A stretch of DNA of 64,000 nucleotides, taken from NCBI RefSeq assembly GCF_000377505.1, contig NZ_KB898203.1, positions 1 to 64,000 on the forward strand. Direction: 5' to 3'. This stretch comes from Paenibacillus massiliensis 2301065 = DSM 16942. GTDB taxonomy: Bacteria > Bacillota > Bacilli > Paenibacillales > Paenibacillaceae. This document shows, piece after piece, positions 42,465 through 52,098 of the stretch (position 1 is the first letter of the stretch; every line of letters begins with the position of its first letter). The position numbers and the translations under genes were made by a program. The notes beneath the pieces are model-generated. The model made no database searches. It worked only from the letters and a program-made list of their open reading frames with translations, and was not told where the DNA came from.

Positions 42465-43685
42465 TCAGGCCCTTTCCTGTCGCTTGGGCCGATGGTCCTT
42501 GAATCGGAATACTTTATTAAGGACATTGAATACTGATTTTGACTGTTTGGTCAATATTGGTGCCATAATGGCAAGGATTAGTACATATATGGCAGCAAAT
42601 GGCTGCAAAATGGCCAGAAGCCCACCTTCACGTCCCAGATTAGCCATAATAATCGAGAATTCACCACGAGCTACAACGGTCAGCCCTATGTTTGCCGAGG
42701 CTAGTGGCGACAGAGCAGCCGTTCGTCCAGCCAGCATGCCGGCTGTAAAGTTTCCGAACAGTGTAACGACTACAGCTGCAAGGGCAAGCCAAACGGCGGT
42801 TCCTCCGAGTGAGAGAGGATCAATGGATAGTCCGAAGCTGAAGAAGAACACAGCACCGAAGAAATCGCGAAATGGAATAATGAGATGCTCGATTCGCTTG
42901 GCATGCTCTGTCTCGGCAAGTACCAGTCCTACGAGCAATGCACCTATAGCTTCTGCAACATGAATAGTCTCAGAGAAGCCTGCCACGAGGAAGAGTGCGC
43001 CGAAAATAACGAGCAAGAACAATTCATTGGACCGAATATTCAGGACTTTATTCAGCAGGGGAACAGCCTTACGTCCGATGATAATCAGTGTAAGCATGAA
43101 GCCGAGGGCAATCGATGCGGATAGGAGCACACCCCCAAGTGATGAGGAGTTACTCAGAACGAGCCCGGAAAGAATGGAGATATACACGGCGAGGAATACA
43201 TCCTCGAACATGATAATACCTAGAATCATCTCAGTCTCAGGATTCGCGGTTCGCTTAAGGTCAACCAATACCTTGGCAGCAATCGCACTGGAGGAAATCG
43301 TGGTAATACCAGCAATAACGAGGGTTTCAGCAACAGGGAACCCTGTTACAAAGCCCAGTGCCAGCCCTAGAGTAAAGTTAATGGCAATGTAGATCGTACC
43401 GCCAACGGCGATGGAACGTCCGGACTTGATCAGACGTCCCACCGAGAATTCCAATCCAAGATAGAACAACAGGAACAATATACCTATACGGCCCATGAAC
43501 GCAATGAAGGGCTCGCTTTCAATGAATCTGAAGTCAAGATGCCAGATTTGCATGGCATGGGGACCGACAGCCATTCCAATGAGGATATAAAACGGAATTA
43601 CAGAGAAGCGCAGCTTGGCAGCGAGCAGACCGGATGCCGCTATCAACGCCAGCGCTAGACCAACTTCAAATATCAGATGGTCCAT
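42465..43685 (-). CDS. khtU: Cation:proton antiporter, KhtU-like
   Basis: 406-residue CPA2-type antiporter with about 12 membrane helices and no C-terminal RCK domain. GLFLLFYLGLEFSVG and GLVLAETEHAKRIEHLI are typical KefB/KhtU segments. In B. subtilis KhtU exchanges K+ for H+ and is gated by the separate subunit KhtT. Here the KhtT-like gene ends exactly where khtU starts (TGAATG), so the two are translationally coupled. No KhtS homologue is seen. Confidence 0.87.
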   Translation of the reverse strand: MDHLIFEVGLALALIAASGLLAAKLRFSVIPFYILIGMAVGPHAMQIWHLDFRFIESEPFIAFMGRIGILFLLFYLGLEFSVGRLIKSGRSIAVGGTIYIAINFTLGLALGFVTGFPVAETLVIAGITTISSSAIAAKVLVDLKRTANPETEMILGIIMFEDVFLAVYISILSGLVLSNSSSLGGVLLSASIALGFMLTLIIIGRKAVPLLNKVLNIRSNELFLLVIFGALFLVAGFSETIHVAEAIGALLVGLVLAETEHAKRIEHLIIPFRDFFGAVFFFSFGLSIDPLSLGGTAVWLALAAVVVTLFGNFTAGMLAGRTAALSPLASANIGLTVVARGEFSIIMANLGREGGLLAILQPFAAIYVLILAIMAPILTKQSKSVFNVLNKVFRFKDHRPKRQERA

Positions 43686-44183
43686 TCAATCACCCGCTCC
43701 ACTTATTAGAATTTGTTTGAAGCGCTTCTGCTGATCCCGTTCGCCCACCGCAAGTACTGTAGAATTGGCTTTCAGTACCGAATCCGGTCCCGGATTGATG
43801 TGCTTGGTCTTCTGATCCTCCATCACGACAATGACAGATACACCAGAGTTCTGACGAACGTTCAGCTCCCCGATCGATTTACCAGCAGAAGCGTATTGTG
43901 GTTCAATTTTATACCATTCAATAATCAGATCGTTAAAGGCCATCTCGACACTTTCAAGTTGCTTTGGCTTATAAGTCATGCCACCTATGATGGCTGCAAG
44001 GTGACGGGCCTCTTGGTCCTCAAGTGTAATCATGGAGATGCTTTTCTCCAAATCCTCGTATTCGAAGTGATACAGCTCTCGTCTTCCGTCATCGTGAATG
44101 ATCACGACAATCCGGTCGCCACTAGCCCCATCCAACTGATACTTCATTCCGATTCCGGGCAAAATAGTTTCACGAATATCCAT
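43686..44183 (-). CDS. khtT: Regulatory subunit of the cation:proton antiporter, KhtT-like
   Basis: 165 residues. The N-terminal half is a KhtT-specific domain (RETILPGIGMKYQL, HHFEY-like region), and the C-terminal half is an RCK_C/TrkA-C domain (GKSIGELNVRQNSGVSVIVV...VLAVGERDQQ). KhtT restrains KhtU and releases it on ligand binding or high pH in B. subtilis. AGGAGGCAC precedes the ATG on the minus strand. First gene of the pair. Confidence 0.88.
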   Translation of the reverse strand: MDIRETILPGIGMKYQLDGASGDRIVVIIHDDGRRELYHFEYEDLEKSISMITLEDQEARHLAAIIGGMTYKPKQLESVEMAFNDLIIEWYKIEPQYASAGKSIGELNVRQNSGVSVIVVMEDQKTKHINPGPDSVLKANSTVLAVGERDQQKRFKQILISGAGD

Positions 44184-44341
44184 TATAAAATGTGCCTCCT
44201 AGAGAGTGATGTTAGTTGTTGGAACAATGAATAATAAGCCATACTTGACGTCATATCAGTAGTAAATAAATGAAGTGGTACATTGAATTCAGTAATGTAT
44301 TACACGACTGTCAAGCTCCTGAACCGACAAATTAAGTACGG

Positions 44342-44704
44342 CTATGCCATAGCTGCCACGAACTTAGACGTGTATTTTATAGGCTGAAGAAAATCAAGCT
44401 TTTTCCTAATCGAAATAATCGGAATAAAAGGTAAATAAGGTCTGGGAATCGTAAACAGACATAACCAAGTCATGATGATAAATAATGGGCTGGCTTGCGA
44501 TATATTCTTGATGATGGACACTGTATGAGAGGGTGTACGAACGACAGGACGCTGATGCGTCTCACGCTGCTCATTTCGTGAAATATCTGTAGCCTCCACA
44601 AGTTCCTGGGTTTCATTGTGCTGAGCTGTGAAAGGAGCGGGAAATGACAGAGTCAGGACTACACTCAAAAGAACAAATAACGATATACGCCAACGAATCA
44701 TCAT
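44342..44704 (-). CDS. Small secreted or membrane protein, unknown
   Basis: 120 residues. An N-terminal signal sequence (RISLFVLLSVVLTLSFPAPFTA) is followed by a polar stretch and a second hydrophobic segment near residues 73-95. No family is recognised. The start is well supported by AGGAGGGGGAG ahead of ATG 44704 (a second ATG is next to it). Single gene in minus orientation between khtT and ytxC. Confidence 0.6.
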   Translation of the reverse strand: MMIRWRISLFVLLSVVLTLSFPAPFTAQHNETQELVEATDISRNEQRETHQRPVVRTPSHTVSIIKNISQASPLFIIMTWLCLFTIPRPYLPFIPIISIRKKLDFLQPIKYTSKFVAAMA

Positions 44705-44881
44705 ACTCCCCCTCCTTTTGTGAAAAATTCAAATAAAGACAAATAGCTAGGAACGCTTACTTTAACTTTACCATAAATATTTAGGTTTATTCAATTCATA
44801 ACCGCTCTTCCAGCAGTCTACCTCGTATAACCGCCACTTCCTCACCATATACTGTAACCAGAAAATGAAAGGGGTGAGCAT

Positions 44882-45823
44882 ATGGAGCTTTTCTCGATCT
44901 GGACGGATATCCAAGGCCCTGAGGATGCAGAGCAATTTTACCAAATGATTCGCGGCCGACTGAAGGAATTACATATTCCTGGTCAGGAGTTGCTGTTCTC
45001 CTACAACCGAAATCAGGATAGTGCCGTATGGAGATGCAGCAGTGCGAACCCGGCCATATCTTCGTTAACCTGCTTGCCCCGCCTCATTCGTGCTTTGTCG
45101 AGCCTGCTTGCTGATTATATGGAGTACTCGCTGGAGCGACCTGTGGTGTCAAGCTTGATTCGCAATCAGCAAGCTGGACTTGAAGAGGAAGAGTACGTAA
45201 GGATTGAGCAGCACTGTATGTCTCTTCTTCATCATACGAACGAAATGAGCCAAAAGCGTCATCATTTTTTGATGTTAGGTGTAGAATCTGCTCTGAGAGA
45301 GAATGCTGAATTGCATCTTAAGGGATTACTTCGCTTTCGACTACAGGCATACAAGCTAGCTCTTCAAGACCTTGTGGACTTTTCACTGGAAGAATTTTGG
45401 GCGGATCGTCAGTATGAGGAATTTATGGGCTTACTCAAGTATTTCGTCTTTTTCCAGGAAAGCATGATTCCGCTGGTGCATGTGATTCATCAGGGAGCCA
45501 GCCAATTCACCATACTTGATGCCAAGATGGAGCCTGTGAGCATGGAGCCTGCCCATGATATCATCGTAGAGCTTCCGGAGATGGAGCTTGGGATCGGAAT
45601 GGAAGAGATGATCGTCAGCAGCCTGATATCGATCTCGCCTGCCCGAATTCTGCTGTATACAGACGAGCCGGGTGCAGCTATCATTCAGACGGTGCTGAAC
45701 ATCTTTGAGAATAAGGTGGAGATCTACGAAAAAGCCGATATGCACAAGGATGGGCTTGACTATGCCGTGGATTACGAACTTCATCTTGACGGAAAAGAAT
45801 GGGGCAATTATAATAACTGTTGA
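44882..45823 (+). CDS. ytxC: Sporulation protein YtxC-like
   Basis: 313 residues matching the YtxC family of sporulation-associated proteins; recognisable parts are LREDAELHLKG-like ENAELHLKGLLRFRLQAYKLALQDLVDFSLEEFWADRQYEEFMGLLKYFV. Molecular role is unknown. The gene lies directly before thrS, as in Bacillus. GAAAGGGGTG precedes the ATG. The thrS T-box promoter overlaps its last 40 bases. Confidence 0.87.
   Translation: MELFSIWTDIQGPEDAEQFYQMIRGRLKELHIPGQELLFSYNRNQDSAVWRCSSANPAISSLTCLPRLIRALSSLLADYMEYSLERPVVSSLIRNQQAGLEEEEYVRIEQHCMSLLHHTNEMSQKRHHFLMLGVESALRENAELHLKGLLRFRLQAYKLALQDLVDFSLEEFWADRQYEEFMGLLKYFVFFQESMIPLVHVIHQGASQFTILDAKMEPVSMEPAHDIIVELPEMELGIGMEEMIVSSLISISPARILLYTDEPGAAIIQTVLNIFENKVEIYEKADMHKDGLDYAVDYELHLDGKEWGNYNNC
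45786..45814 (+). promoter_or_regulatory. Promoter of the thrS T-box leader, inside ytxC
   Basis: TTGACG (45786-45791), 17-nt spacer, TATAAT (45809-45814), a near-consensus sigma-A promoter lying within the last codons of ytxC. The start should be about 45821. Confidence 0.8.
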
Positions 45824-46124
45824 AAAAGCGATGATGAAGACAGCAATCATGGACTGGACGTCCCAGAGAGAGGAAACTCAGGCTGAAATTTCCTTACGAG
45901 CCCACCTTTGATTGACCCCTTCATAGCTGCTGTTCTGAAAATCGGCTGTAACTAATCCGATGTCTAGGAGCAGACGAGTCGTCCCCGTTACAGGATGCCA
46001 ATTGAGGGCTGAATGCAGCATGCTGGTCTAGTAGTGACTTACTGGATTGGACGCATAAATCAGCCAAATTAGGGTGGAACCACGAGCACACACTCGTCCC
46101 TTGATACCGGGACGGGTGTTTTTT
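45821..46124 (+). promoter_or_regulatory. T-box leader of thrS (tRNA-Thr sensing)
   Basis: The T-box AGGGTGGAACCACG is at 46071-46084, and the terminator ACACTCGTCCC / GGGACGGGTGT with a T run is at 46090-46124. An ACC triplet at 45904-45906 is a candidate Thr specifier. Confidence 0.92.
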
Positions 46125-46189
46125 GTGTATACAAATAAGAACCGGGCGTCCCGGGCGAACCTGTTATAACAATGAGGAGGAAGCACAAC

Positions 46190-48127
46190 ATGGCAGTAAG
46201 TATTCATTTGCCGGACGGCTCTGTTCGGGAATATGCAGAAGGTAGCAGTATTGAGGATGTGGCGGCTTCCATTAGCAGCGGTCTGCGTAAGAACGCTGTA
46301 GCGGGCAAGCTGAACGGAATCGTGGTGGATCTGTCCACCAAGCTGACAGAGGGAGCACAGATTGAGATTGTGACTCAGGATGCTCCAGAGGGACTGGAGG
46401 TTATTCGCCACAGTACCGCTCATTTGCTGGCACAAGCCGTGAAGAGATTATTCGGAAAAAATGAGGTTCATCTAGGGGTAGGGCCTGTCATTGAGGATGG
46501 CTTCTATTACGATATGGACCTTGAGCATTCCCTGAATCCGGAGGATCTGCAGAAGATCGAGAAGGAAATGGAACGCATCGTAAATGAGAATCTGCCAATC
46601 GTGCGTAAGGAAGTTAGCCGTGAGGAAGCTCTGGCCTTGTTCGGCGAAATGGGCGATCCGTATAAGCTGGAGTTGATTCGTGACCTGCCTGAGGACAGCA
46701 TTATTAGCCTGTATGAACAAGGTGAGTTCGTTGACTTGTGCCGCGGCCCCCATGTGCCTTCTACCAGCAAGCTGAAGGTATTCAAGCTGATGAATGTCGC
46801 TGGAGCTTACTGGCGTGGAGACAGCAAGAACAAGATGCTACAACGGGTATATGGAACTGCGTTCGTGAAGAAGGCTCAGCTGGATGAGCATCTGCATTTT
46901 CTGGAGGAAGCCAAAAAGCGGGATCACCGTAAGCTGGGGAAAGAGCTCGGGATGTTCAATTTCTCACAGCTTGTTGGACAAGGTCTTCCAATCTGGCTGC
47001 CGAACGGTGCCAAGCTGCGCCGGACGCTGGAGCGTTATATCGTAGATCTGGAGGAGAAGCTTGGCTATCAGCACGTATACACTCCTGTACTGGGAAATGT
47101 GGAGCTGTACAAGACCTCGGGACACTGGGAGCATTATCAGGAGGATATGTTCCCAGTCATGGAAATGGATAACGAGTCGCTGGTATTACGCCCGATGAAC
47201 TGTCCTCACCACATGATGGTATACAAGAGTGAGATGCACAGTTATCGTGATCTACCGATTCGTATTGCGGAGCTTGGTACAATGCATCGCTACGAGATGT
47301 CCGGTGCACTGACAGGTCTGCATCGGGTGCGCGCCATGACTCTGAATGATGCTCACCTCTTCGTACGTCTGGATCAGATCAAGGACGAATTCAAACGGGT
47401 AATTGATCTGATCATGATTGCTTACAAGGATTTCGGCATTCACGATTATCGCTTCCGCCTGTCCTATCGTGACCCGCAGGATACCGAGAAGTACTTCGAT
47501 AATGATGAAATGTGGAATACGGCACAAAGCATGCTGCGTGAGGTTGTTGAAGAGACAGGACTGCCGTTCTTCGAAGCTGAGGGAGAAGCAGCCTTCTATG
47601 GTCCTAAGCTAGATGTACAGGTCAAGACGGCTCTTGGTAAAGAAGAGACGCTCTCGACGGTTCAGATCGACTTCCTGCTGCCAGAGCGCTTCGAGCTGGA
47701 GTATGTAGGCGAGGATGGGCAAAAACACCGTCCAGTCGTGCTGCATCGCGGTATTCTGGGTACAATGGAGCGCTTTACTGCCTTCCTGCTGGAGAATTTC
47801 GCGGGCAACCTGCCGCTGTGGCTGTCACCGGTACAAGCCAAAATTATTCCAGTCTCCACGAACTATGATGACTATGCCAAGGAAGTGGCTGATAAGCTGC
47901 GTCTGGCTGGAGTGGCAGTGGATGAGGATCTGCGCAATGAGAAGCTCGGCTACAAGATTCGTGAAGCCCAGCTTGAGAAGATTCCTTATATGCTCGTAGT
48001 TGGTGAGAATGAGAAGAACGATAAGTCCGTATCCGTACGTAAGCGTGGCGAGGGTGACCTTGGCGTGAAGCCACTGGATGAGCTGATTGCTATTCTGAAG
48101 GAGCAAATTGACTCCAAGACGATCTAG
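46190..48127 (+). CDS. thrS: Threonyl-tRNA synthetase
   Basis: 645 residues. In order: TGS domain (1-63), N2 editing domain (HSTAHLLAQAVKRLF with the H-x3-H pair), SAD region, class II core with the zinc-ligand NCPHHMMVYK, motif 2 and GTMERF-containing motif 3, and the C-terminal anticodon-binding domain (VIPVSTNYDDYAKEV onward). Charges tRNA-Thr. ATG 46190 follows GAGGAGGAA; upstream in-frame codons lie before that site. Controlled by the T-box. Confidence 0.97.
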   Translation: MAVSIHLPDGSVREYAEGSSIEDVAASISSGLRKNAVAGKLNGIVVDLSTKLTEGAQIEIVTQDAPEGLEVIRHSTAHLLAQAVKRLFGKNEVHLGVGPVIEDGFYYDMDLEHSLNPEDLQKIEKEMERIVNENLPIVRKEVSREEALALFGEMGDPYKLELIRDLPEDSIISLYEQGEFVDLCRGPHVPSTSKLKVFKLMNVAGAYWRGDSKNKMLQRVYGTAFVKKAQLDEHLHFLEEAKKRDHRKLGKELGMFNFSQLVGQGLPIWLPNGAKLRRTLERYIVDLEEKLGYQHVYTPVLGNVELYKTSGHWEHYQEDMFPVMEMDNESLVLRPMNCPHHMMVYKSEMHSYRDLPIRIAELGTMHRYEMSGALTGLHRVRAMTLNDAHLFVRLDQIKDEFKRVIDLIMIAYKDFGIHDYRFRLSYRDPQDTEKYFDNDEMWNTAQSMLREVVEETGLPFFEAEGEAAFYGPKLDVQVKTALGKEETLSTVQIDFLLPERFELEYVGEDGQKHRPVVLHRGILGTMERFTAFLLENFAGNLPLWLSPVQAKIIPVSTNYDDYAKEVADKLRLAGVAVDEDLRNEKLGYKIREAQLEKIPYMLVVGENEKNDKSVSVRKRGEGDLGVKPLDELIAILKEQIDSKTI

Positions 48128-48241
48128 TCTCAAGCCCTTAAAAGACTATTAAACTTGCACAATATGTGATGGCTAATATATCCTTTGCCGTATATTTTGG
48201 CTGATTTCTGGAAAACCTTTGGAACAAGGGGAGGTTTTTGA

Positions 48242-49075
48242 ATGAAATCAGTGATTTTGCGGCAAAGGATTTTTGTCGTTATGTTGTGGGCTTTGCTTAT
48301 GTTACCGATAACGGAGGCCCATGCTTTTGAGCAGCCATCTGCGCTACAAGTTCAGTCTACAGGAGCCTTAGTAGAGTATGATCCATATAGTACTTCGTAT
48401 CATGCATATTGGCAGGAGGAAGCAAGCCTGTCGTGGGAAGACTTTCAGGCACCAACTCCTGCATATGCAGGACTATGGGGAGGCCTGACTCAGGGAATGA
48501 TGAGTATGCTTCATCCAAACGAAGGCGGTGGTGTAGGTTGGATGACAGAACTGCATGGTAAGCCAATCCGCCGACCTGAGGCAAGGACCATACGAAAGCC
48601 TGATAACCTGGAGCTTAATTCCGTACCCGTTCTGGCACCAACTGCAGAGCAGGTCATAACGACTATGAAGGTGACGGCCACCGGTTATACGGCTGGCTTC
48701 GAATCTACAGGCAAACGTCCTAATCATCCGCAATATGGCATTACTTATTCAGGAGTAAAGGTTACAAGGGACAAGAATACGTTGTCTACGATAGCAGCCG
48801 ATCCACGTACATTCCCGCTTGGGAGCATTTTGTATATTCCGGGATACGGCTATGGAATTGTTGCAGATACGGGCTCGGCAATCAAAGGGCGCAAGATTGA
48901 TTTGTATTTTGCCACGACCAAGCAGGTCTATGAGGAATGGGGTAAAAAAGACGTCGAGGTCCAGATCATCAAGCGGGGAGGTGGCCGCTGCACTGAGCAA
49001 ATGATGGCGGAATTCAAGAAGGCCATCCAGGTGCACAAGATGATACCTGAATCCATGCTTGACGAGTCTCTTTAA
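48242..49075 (+). CDS. Secreted 3D-domain protein
   Basis: 277 residues. A signal peptide ends near AHA-FE (residue ~28). A variable middle of about 110 residues leads to the 3D domain (three conserved aspartates) in TATGYTAGFEST...ADPRTFPLGSILYIPGYG...VADTGSAIKGRKIDLYF. This fold is shared with MltA-type lytic transglycosylases and with YuiC/YocH/resuscitation-type muralytic enzymes, so a cell-wall-cutting role is likely. There is no LysM or G5 domain. GGGAGG lies ahead of the ATG. Confidence 0.88.
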   Translation: MKSVILRQRIFVVMLWALLMLPITEAHAFEQPSALQVQSTGALVEYDPYSTSYHAYWQEEASLSWEDFQAPTPAYAGLWGGLTQGMMSMLHPNEGGGVGWMTELHGKPIRRPEARTIRKPDNLELNSVPVLAPTAEQVITTMKVTATGYTAGFESTGKRPNHPQYGITYSGVKVTRDKNTLSTIAADPRTFPLGSILYIPGYGYGIVADTGSAIKGRKIDLYFATTKQVYEEWGKKDVEVQIIKRGGGRCTEQMMAEFKKAIQVHKMIPESMLDESL

Positions 49076-49108
49076 TGAAGCACATAGGCAACGCTGGCTG
49101 GGATCACC

Positions 49109-49139
49109 TGAATAATGTAGGAGTCGCCTTCACATAATA
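49109..49139 (+). promoter_or_regulatory. Sigma-G type promoter of the SASP gene
   Basis: TGAATA (49109-49114), 18-nt spacer, CATAATA (49133-49139). This matches the forespore sigma-G consensus (TGAATA / CATACTA) with one difference in the -10. Confidence 0.75.
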
Positions 49140-49187
49140 TGTGCGGGACAGACAAGTTCCCAAACTCATTATACAGGAGGAATTATC

Positions 49188-49463
49188 GTGAACAACAAAC
49201 AGCCGTCTAAAGCGGGTCTTGGTGCACAAGGTACGGAATTTGGTCAGGACACGCAACAGGTTGCTCAAAAAGTAAAACAAGCTCAACAAAACAAAGTGCA
49301 AGACAATTATCAGACACCAAATGAAAAGTATGATGCAGAATTTGGTGCTGATACAGCTGCTGGCGTCAACAAAAAAGTACAAGGTTCCCAGCGCCAAAAA
49401 GTACAGGACAACTACAAGACACCGAACGAAAAATTCGGATCTGGCTCCACAAATCAACAATAA
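49188..49463 (+). CDS. Gamma-type small acid-soluble spore protein
   Basis: 91 residues, no Trp or Cys, rich in Gln, Asn and Lys. Two repeats each carry a germination-protease-like site (TEFGQDT and AEFGADT) followed by a KVQDNY-TPNEK segment. Gamma SASPs do not coat DNA; they are an amino-acid store broken down by Gpr at germination. It starts at GTG behind AGGAGGAATT and has a sigma-G promoter and its own terminator. Confidence 0.9.
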   Translation: MNNKQPSKAGLGAQGTEFGQDTQQVAQKVKQAQQNKVQDNYQTPNEKYDAEFGADTAAGVNKKVQGSQRQKVQDNYKTPNEKFGSGSTNQQ

Positions 49464-49539
49464 TTGCAAGGACAGCGATAGCAAGACAGCTTAGTATTGC
49501 GAAGCTGACTTTTGCAATGTGCATATGAAGACTAGCAAG

Positions 49540-49569
49540 CCCTCGGTCTATATAGACCGGGGGTTTTTA
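49540..49569 (+). terminator. Terminator of the SASP gene
   Basis: CCCTCGGTCTA / TAGACCGGGGG stem (one wobble) followed by TTTTT. Confidence 0.85.
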
Positions 49570-49674
49570 GCTTTTATCAACTTTTATAATGTTTTTAATG
49601 TGCAATTAAGGTTTAAGGTACAAAATAAAAACAGTTAACAAACACCTTGATTCTAAGGGTTAAGGAGGAGATAC

Positions 49675-51291
49675 ATGATGGACGATTACAAAAACAAAAA
49701 CTCAAATTCCCGGTACGGAGAGCAGGATGATCAGAGGAATGGATCGAATGAGCGAAAAAATGACTCTTCCTACTATTATTCATATGGTCCGTTCTCATCC
49801 ATGAATTCCAATGATCAGCGTTCTGGTTCATCCGAGGCAGATGCGCCCCGTCGGGAGGAGGTTCAGATGACCCCACCAGATCCGATCAAGCCGATTCCAT
49901 TAGGCTATCGTGATTCATCCCATTCATCCAGCCAAGGCCGCCCTGAAGGTAATGGTCGTGGAGAAGGGAATTGGAATTTCAAGCAGAGCAAGCAACCTAA
50001 ATCAGGCTCATCCTTCAAGTCGATGTTTCTCTCGTTCATGGCTGGAGCGCTTGTCATTACCGCGCTGATGTATACATCAGATGTAACGAATCTGTTCACA
50101 GGCAAGAGTGCTCTCGCACCGGCTGTTCAGCAGGAGCAGTCATCGGGCTCAAGCAACAATGGCAACAGCTCCAATGCAGTGACAGCGTCATTGCCAGCCG
50201 GGGCAGCGGATGTACAATCCGTCGTGAAGACAGCCAGTCCAGCGGTCGTGAAGATTGAGACACTTGTTAAGCAGTCCAGTGGTCGCAGCCGCCAGAGCAG
50301 CCCCTACTTTAATGATCCGCTCTATCAATATTTCTTTGGAGATCAGGGAGGGAGCAACAGCCAGAATAACTCCAACTCTGGCAATGGCCAATTGACCCCG
50401 CTGGGAATTGGCTCAGGTTTTATTTTCGATAAAACAGGCTATATTCTGACCAACAATCACGTAATTGATGGAGCAGATGTAGTACAAGTAACACTGGAGA
50501 ACAACAACAAGCCTTTCGAGGCGAAGGTACTCGGCAGCAGTGCTGACCTGGATCTTGCTGTATTGAAGATTGAAGGGGACAACTTCCCGACCGTCCAGCT
50601 TGGTGATTCGGATCAGGCACAGGTAGGGGAATGGATGGTTGCGATCGGTAATCCCGAGGGCTTCGAGCATTCCGTTACTGCAGGAGTTCTTAGTGCGACA
50701 GGACGTACCATTACGATCAACGACCAATCTACTGGACGCCCAACGCAGTATAAGAATCTGATACAGACAGATGCCTCCATCAACCCAGGTAACTCTGGTG
50801 GTCCGCTCTTGAACTTGCAGGGGCAAGTCATTGGCATGAACGTAGCCGTTAGTGCGGATGCACAGGGTATTGGCTTCGCCATCCCATCCAATACGATCAA
50901 GTCCGTCGTGGAGAAGCTGAAGAACAATCAGGAGATTCCGAAAGAGCCTGTGCCGTTCATTGGCGCTACATTGATGAATCTGACACCTGAGGTGGCTAAG
51001 GAAATGGATACTTCCCTGACAGAAGGCTCTGTCGTGGGAGAGGTCATTTACAGATCACCCGCCTATCAAGCGGACCTGCGTTCGTATGATATCATCATCG
51101 GGGCTAATGGAACGAAGTATGCAACGACGCAAGAGCTGATCGACTTTATTCAGAAGCAATCCGTAGGATCGACCATTACATTGAATATCGAACGCTTCGG
51201 TAAGAAGATCGACTTGCCGGTGAAGATCGGCAATAAGAATGATTTTAATACGAATCAGACGACTACACCTGGCAGCACACAGCAGCCATAA
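49675..51291 (+). CDS. HtrA/DegP-type membrane serine protease
   Basis: 538 residues. An unusually long (~120) polar, disordered cytoplasmic N terminus rich in Ser, Asn and Arg precedes one membrane helix (FLSFMAGALVITALMYT). The S1C protease domain follows, with the catalytic triad in NNHVIDGAD (His), ADLDLAVLK (Asp) and INPGNSGGPLLN (Ser), then one C-terminal PDZ domain. It acts outside the membrane on misfolded secreted proteins. AAGGAGG precedes the ATG. A two-component system follows after a terminator, resembling the CssRS-HtrA stress arrangement. Confidence 0.93.
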   Translation: MMDDYKNKNSNSRYGEQDDQRNGSNERKNDSSYYYSYGPFSSMNSNDQRSGSSEADAPRREEVQMTPPDPIKPIPLGYRDSSHSSSQGRPEGNGRGEGNWNFKQSKQPKSGSSFKSMFLSFMAGALVITALMYTSDVTNLFTGKSALAPAVQQEQSSGSSNNGNSSNAVTASLPAGAADVQSVVKTASPAVVKIETLVKQSSGRSRQSSPYFNDPLYQYFFGDQGGSNSQNNSNSGNGQLTPLGIGSGFIFDKTGYILTNNHVIDGADVVQVTLENNNKPFEAKVLGSSADLDLAVLKIEGDNFPTVQLGDSDQAQVGEWMVAIGNPEGFEHSVTAGVLSATGRTITINDQSTGRPTQYKNLIQTDASINPGNSGGPLLNLQGQVIGMNVAVSADAQGIGFAIPSNTIKSVVEKLKNNQEIPKEPVPFIGATLMNLTPEVAKEMDTSLTEGSVVGEVIYRSPAYQADLRSYDIIIGANGTKYATTQELIDFIQKQSVGSTITLNIERFGKKIDLPVKIGNKNDFNTNQTTTPGSTQQP

Positions 51292-51304
51292 AACATGAGT
51301 TAAG

Positions 51305-51352
51305 CGAAGCAAAGGGGCTTTTGGCAACGGATCTCCTTTGCTTCGTTTTTTT
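51305..51352 (+). terminator. Terminator of the htrA-like gene
   Basis: CGAAGCAAAGG / CCTTTGCTTCG perfect 11-bp stem followed by seven Ts. Confidence 0.9.
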
Positions 51353-51407
51353 ATGATGAACCTGCTACAATAGATGTAGCTTATGATAAGAAGGAGTCCG
51401 ATCGTTG

Positions 51408-52097
51408 ATGCGTTCAAGAATACTGATTATTGATGATGATGATAAAATTGTGTCCATGCTTCGTCGTGGTCTTGCCTTTGATGGATATGAGGTTGCAACA
51501 GCCTCGAATGGTGCAGAGGGCTTGACCCAGATGCTATCGCAGGAGCCAGATCTACTGGTACTGGATGTCATGATGCCGCAGGTTGATGGCTTTGAGGTAT
51601 GCCGAAGACTTCGGGCAGCAGGGAGTACGGTTCCAATCCTGATGCTGACGGCCAAGGATGAGGTAGAGAATCGGGTGAAAGGACTGGACACAGGGGCCGA
51701 CGATTATTTGGTCAAGCCTTTCGCACTGGAGGAGTTACTTGCCCGTGTAAGAGCACTACTGCGCCGCAAATCAGAACAGCAGTCGGGTGCAGGGCAGGCG
51801 CTGACCTTCGAGGATTTGATGCTGGATATGGATTCACGTGAGGTGGTCCGGGGCGGACATCGCCTGGAGTTGACGGCCAAGGAGTTCGAATTGCTGCATT
51901 TATTCATGCAAAATCCCAAGCGTGTGCTATCTCGTGATCTTATCATGGATAAAATCTGGGGGTACGATTACAGCGGTGAATCCAATGTATTAGAGGTGTA
52001 CATTGCGATGCTGCGTCAGAAGACAGAGGAGTATGGTGGGAAGCGTATTATTCAGACCATTCGTGGGGCTGGCTACATCTTGAGAGGTGACTCATAG
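51408..52097 (+). CDS. OmpR-family response regulator
   Basis: 229 residues. The receiver domain (1-115) has the acidic pair DD near residue 9-10, phospho-acceptor Asp53 in LVLDVMMP, Thr81 and Lys103. The C-terminal winged helix (about 135-227) has the OmpR-type TAKEFELLHLF and GAGYILR. The kinase gene starts one base after its stop. The htrA-like gene upstream and the pair's layout suggest a cell-envelope or secretion-stress system. ATG 51408 follows AAGGAG; a TTG just before it is also in frame. Confidence 0.93.
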   Translation: MRSRILIIDDDDKIVSMLRRGLAFDGYEVATASNGAEGLTQMLSQEPDLLVLDVMMPQVDGFEVCRRLRAAGSTVPILMLTAKDEVENRVKGLDTGADDYLVKPFALEELLARVRALLRRKSEQQSGAGQALTFEDLMLDMDSREVVRGGHRLELTAKEFELLHLFMQNPKRVLSRDLIMDKIWGYDYSGESNVLEVYIAMLRQKTEEYGGKRIIQTIRGAGYILRGDS

Positions 52098-52098
52098 C

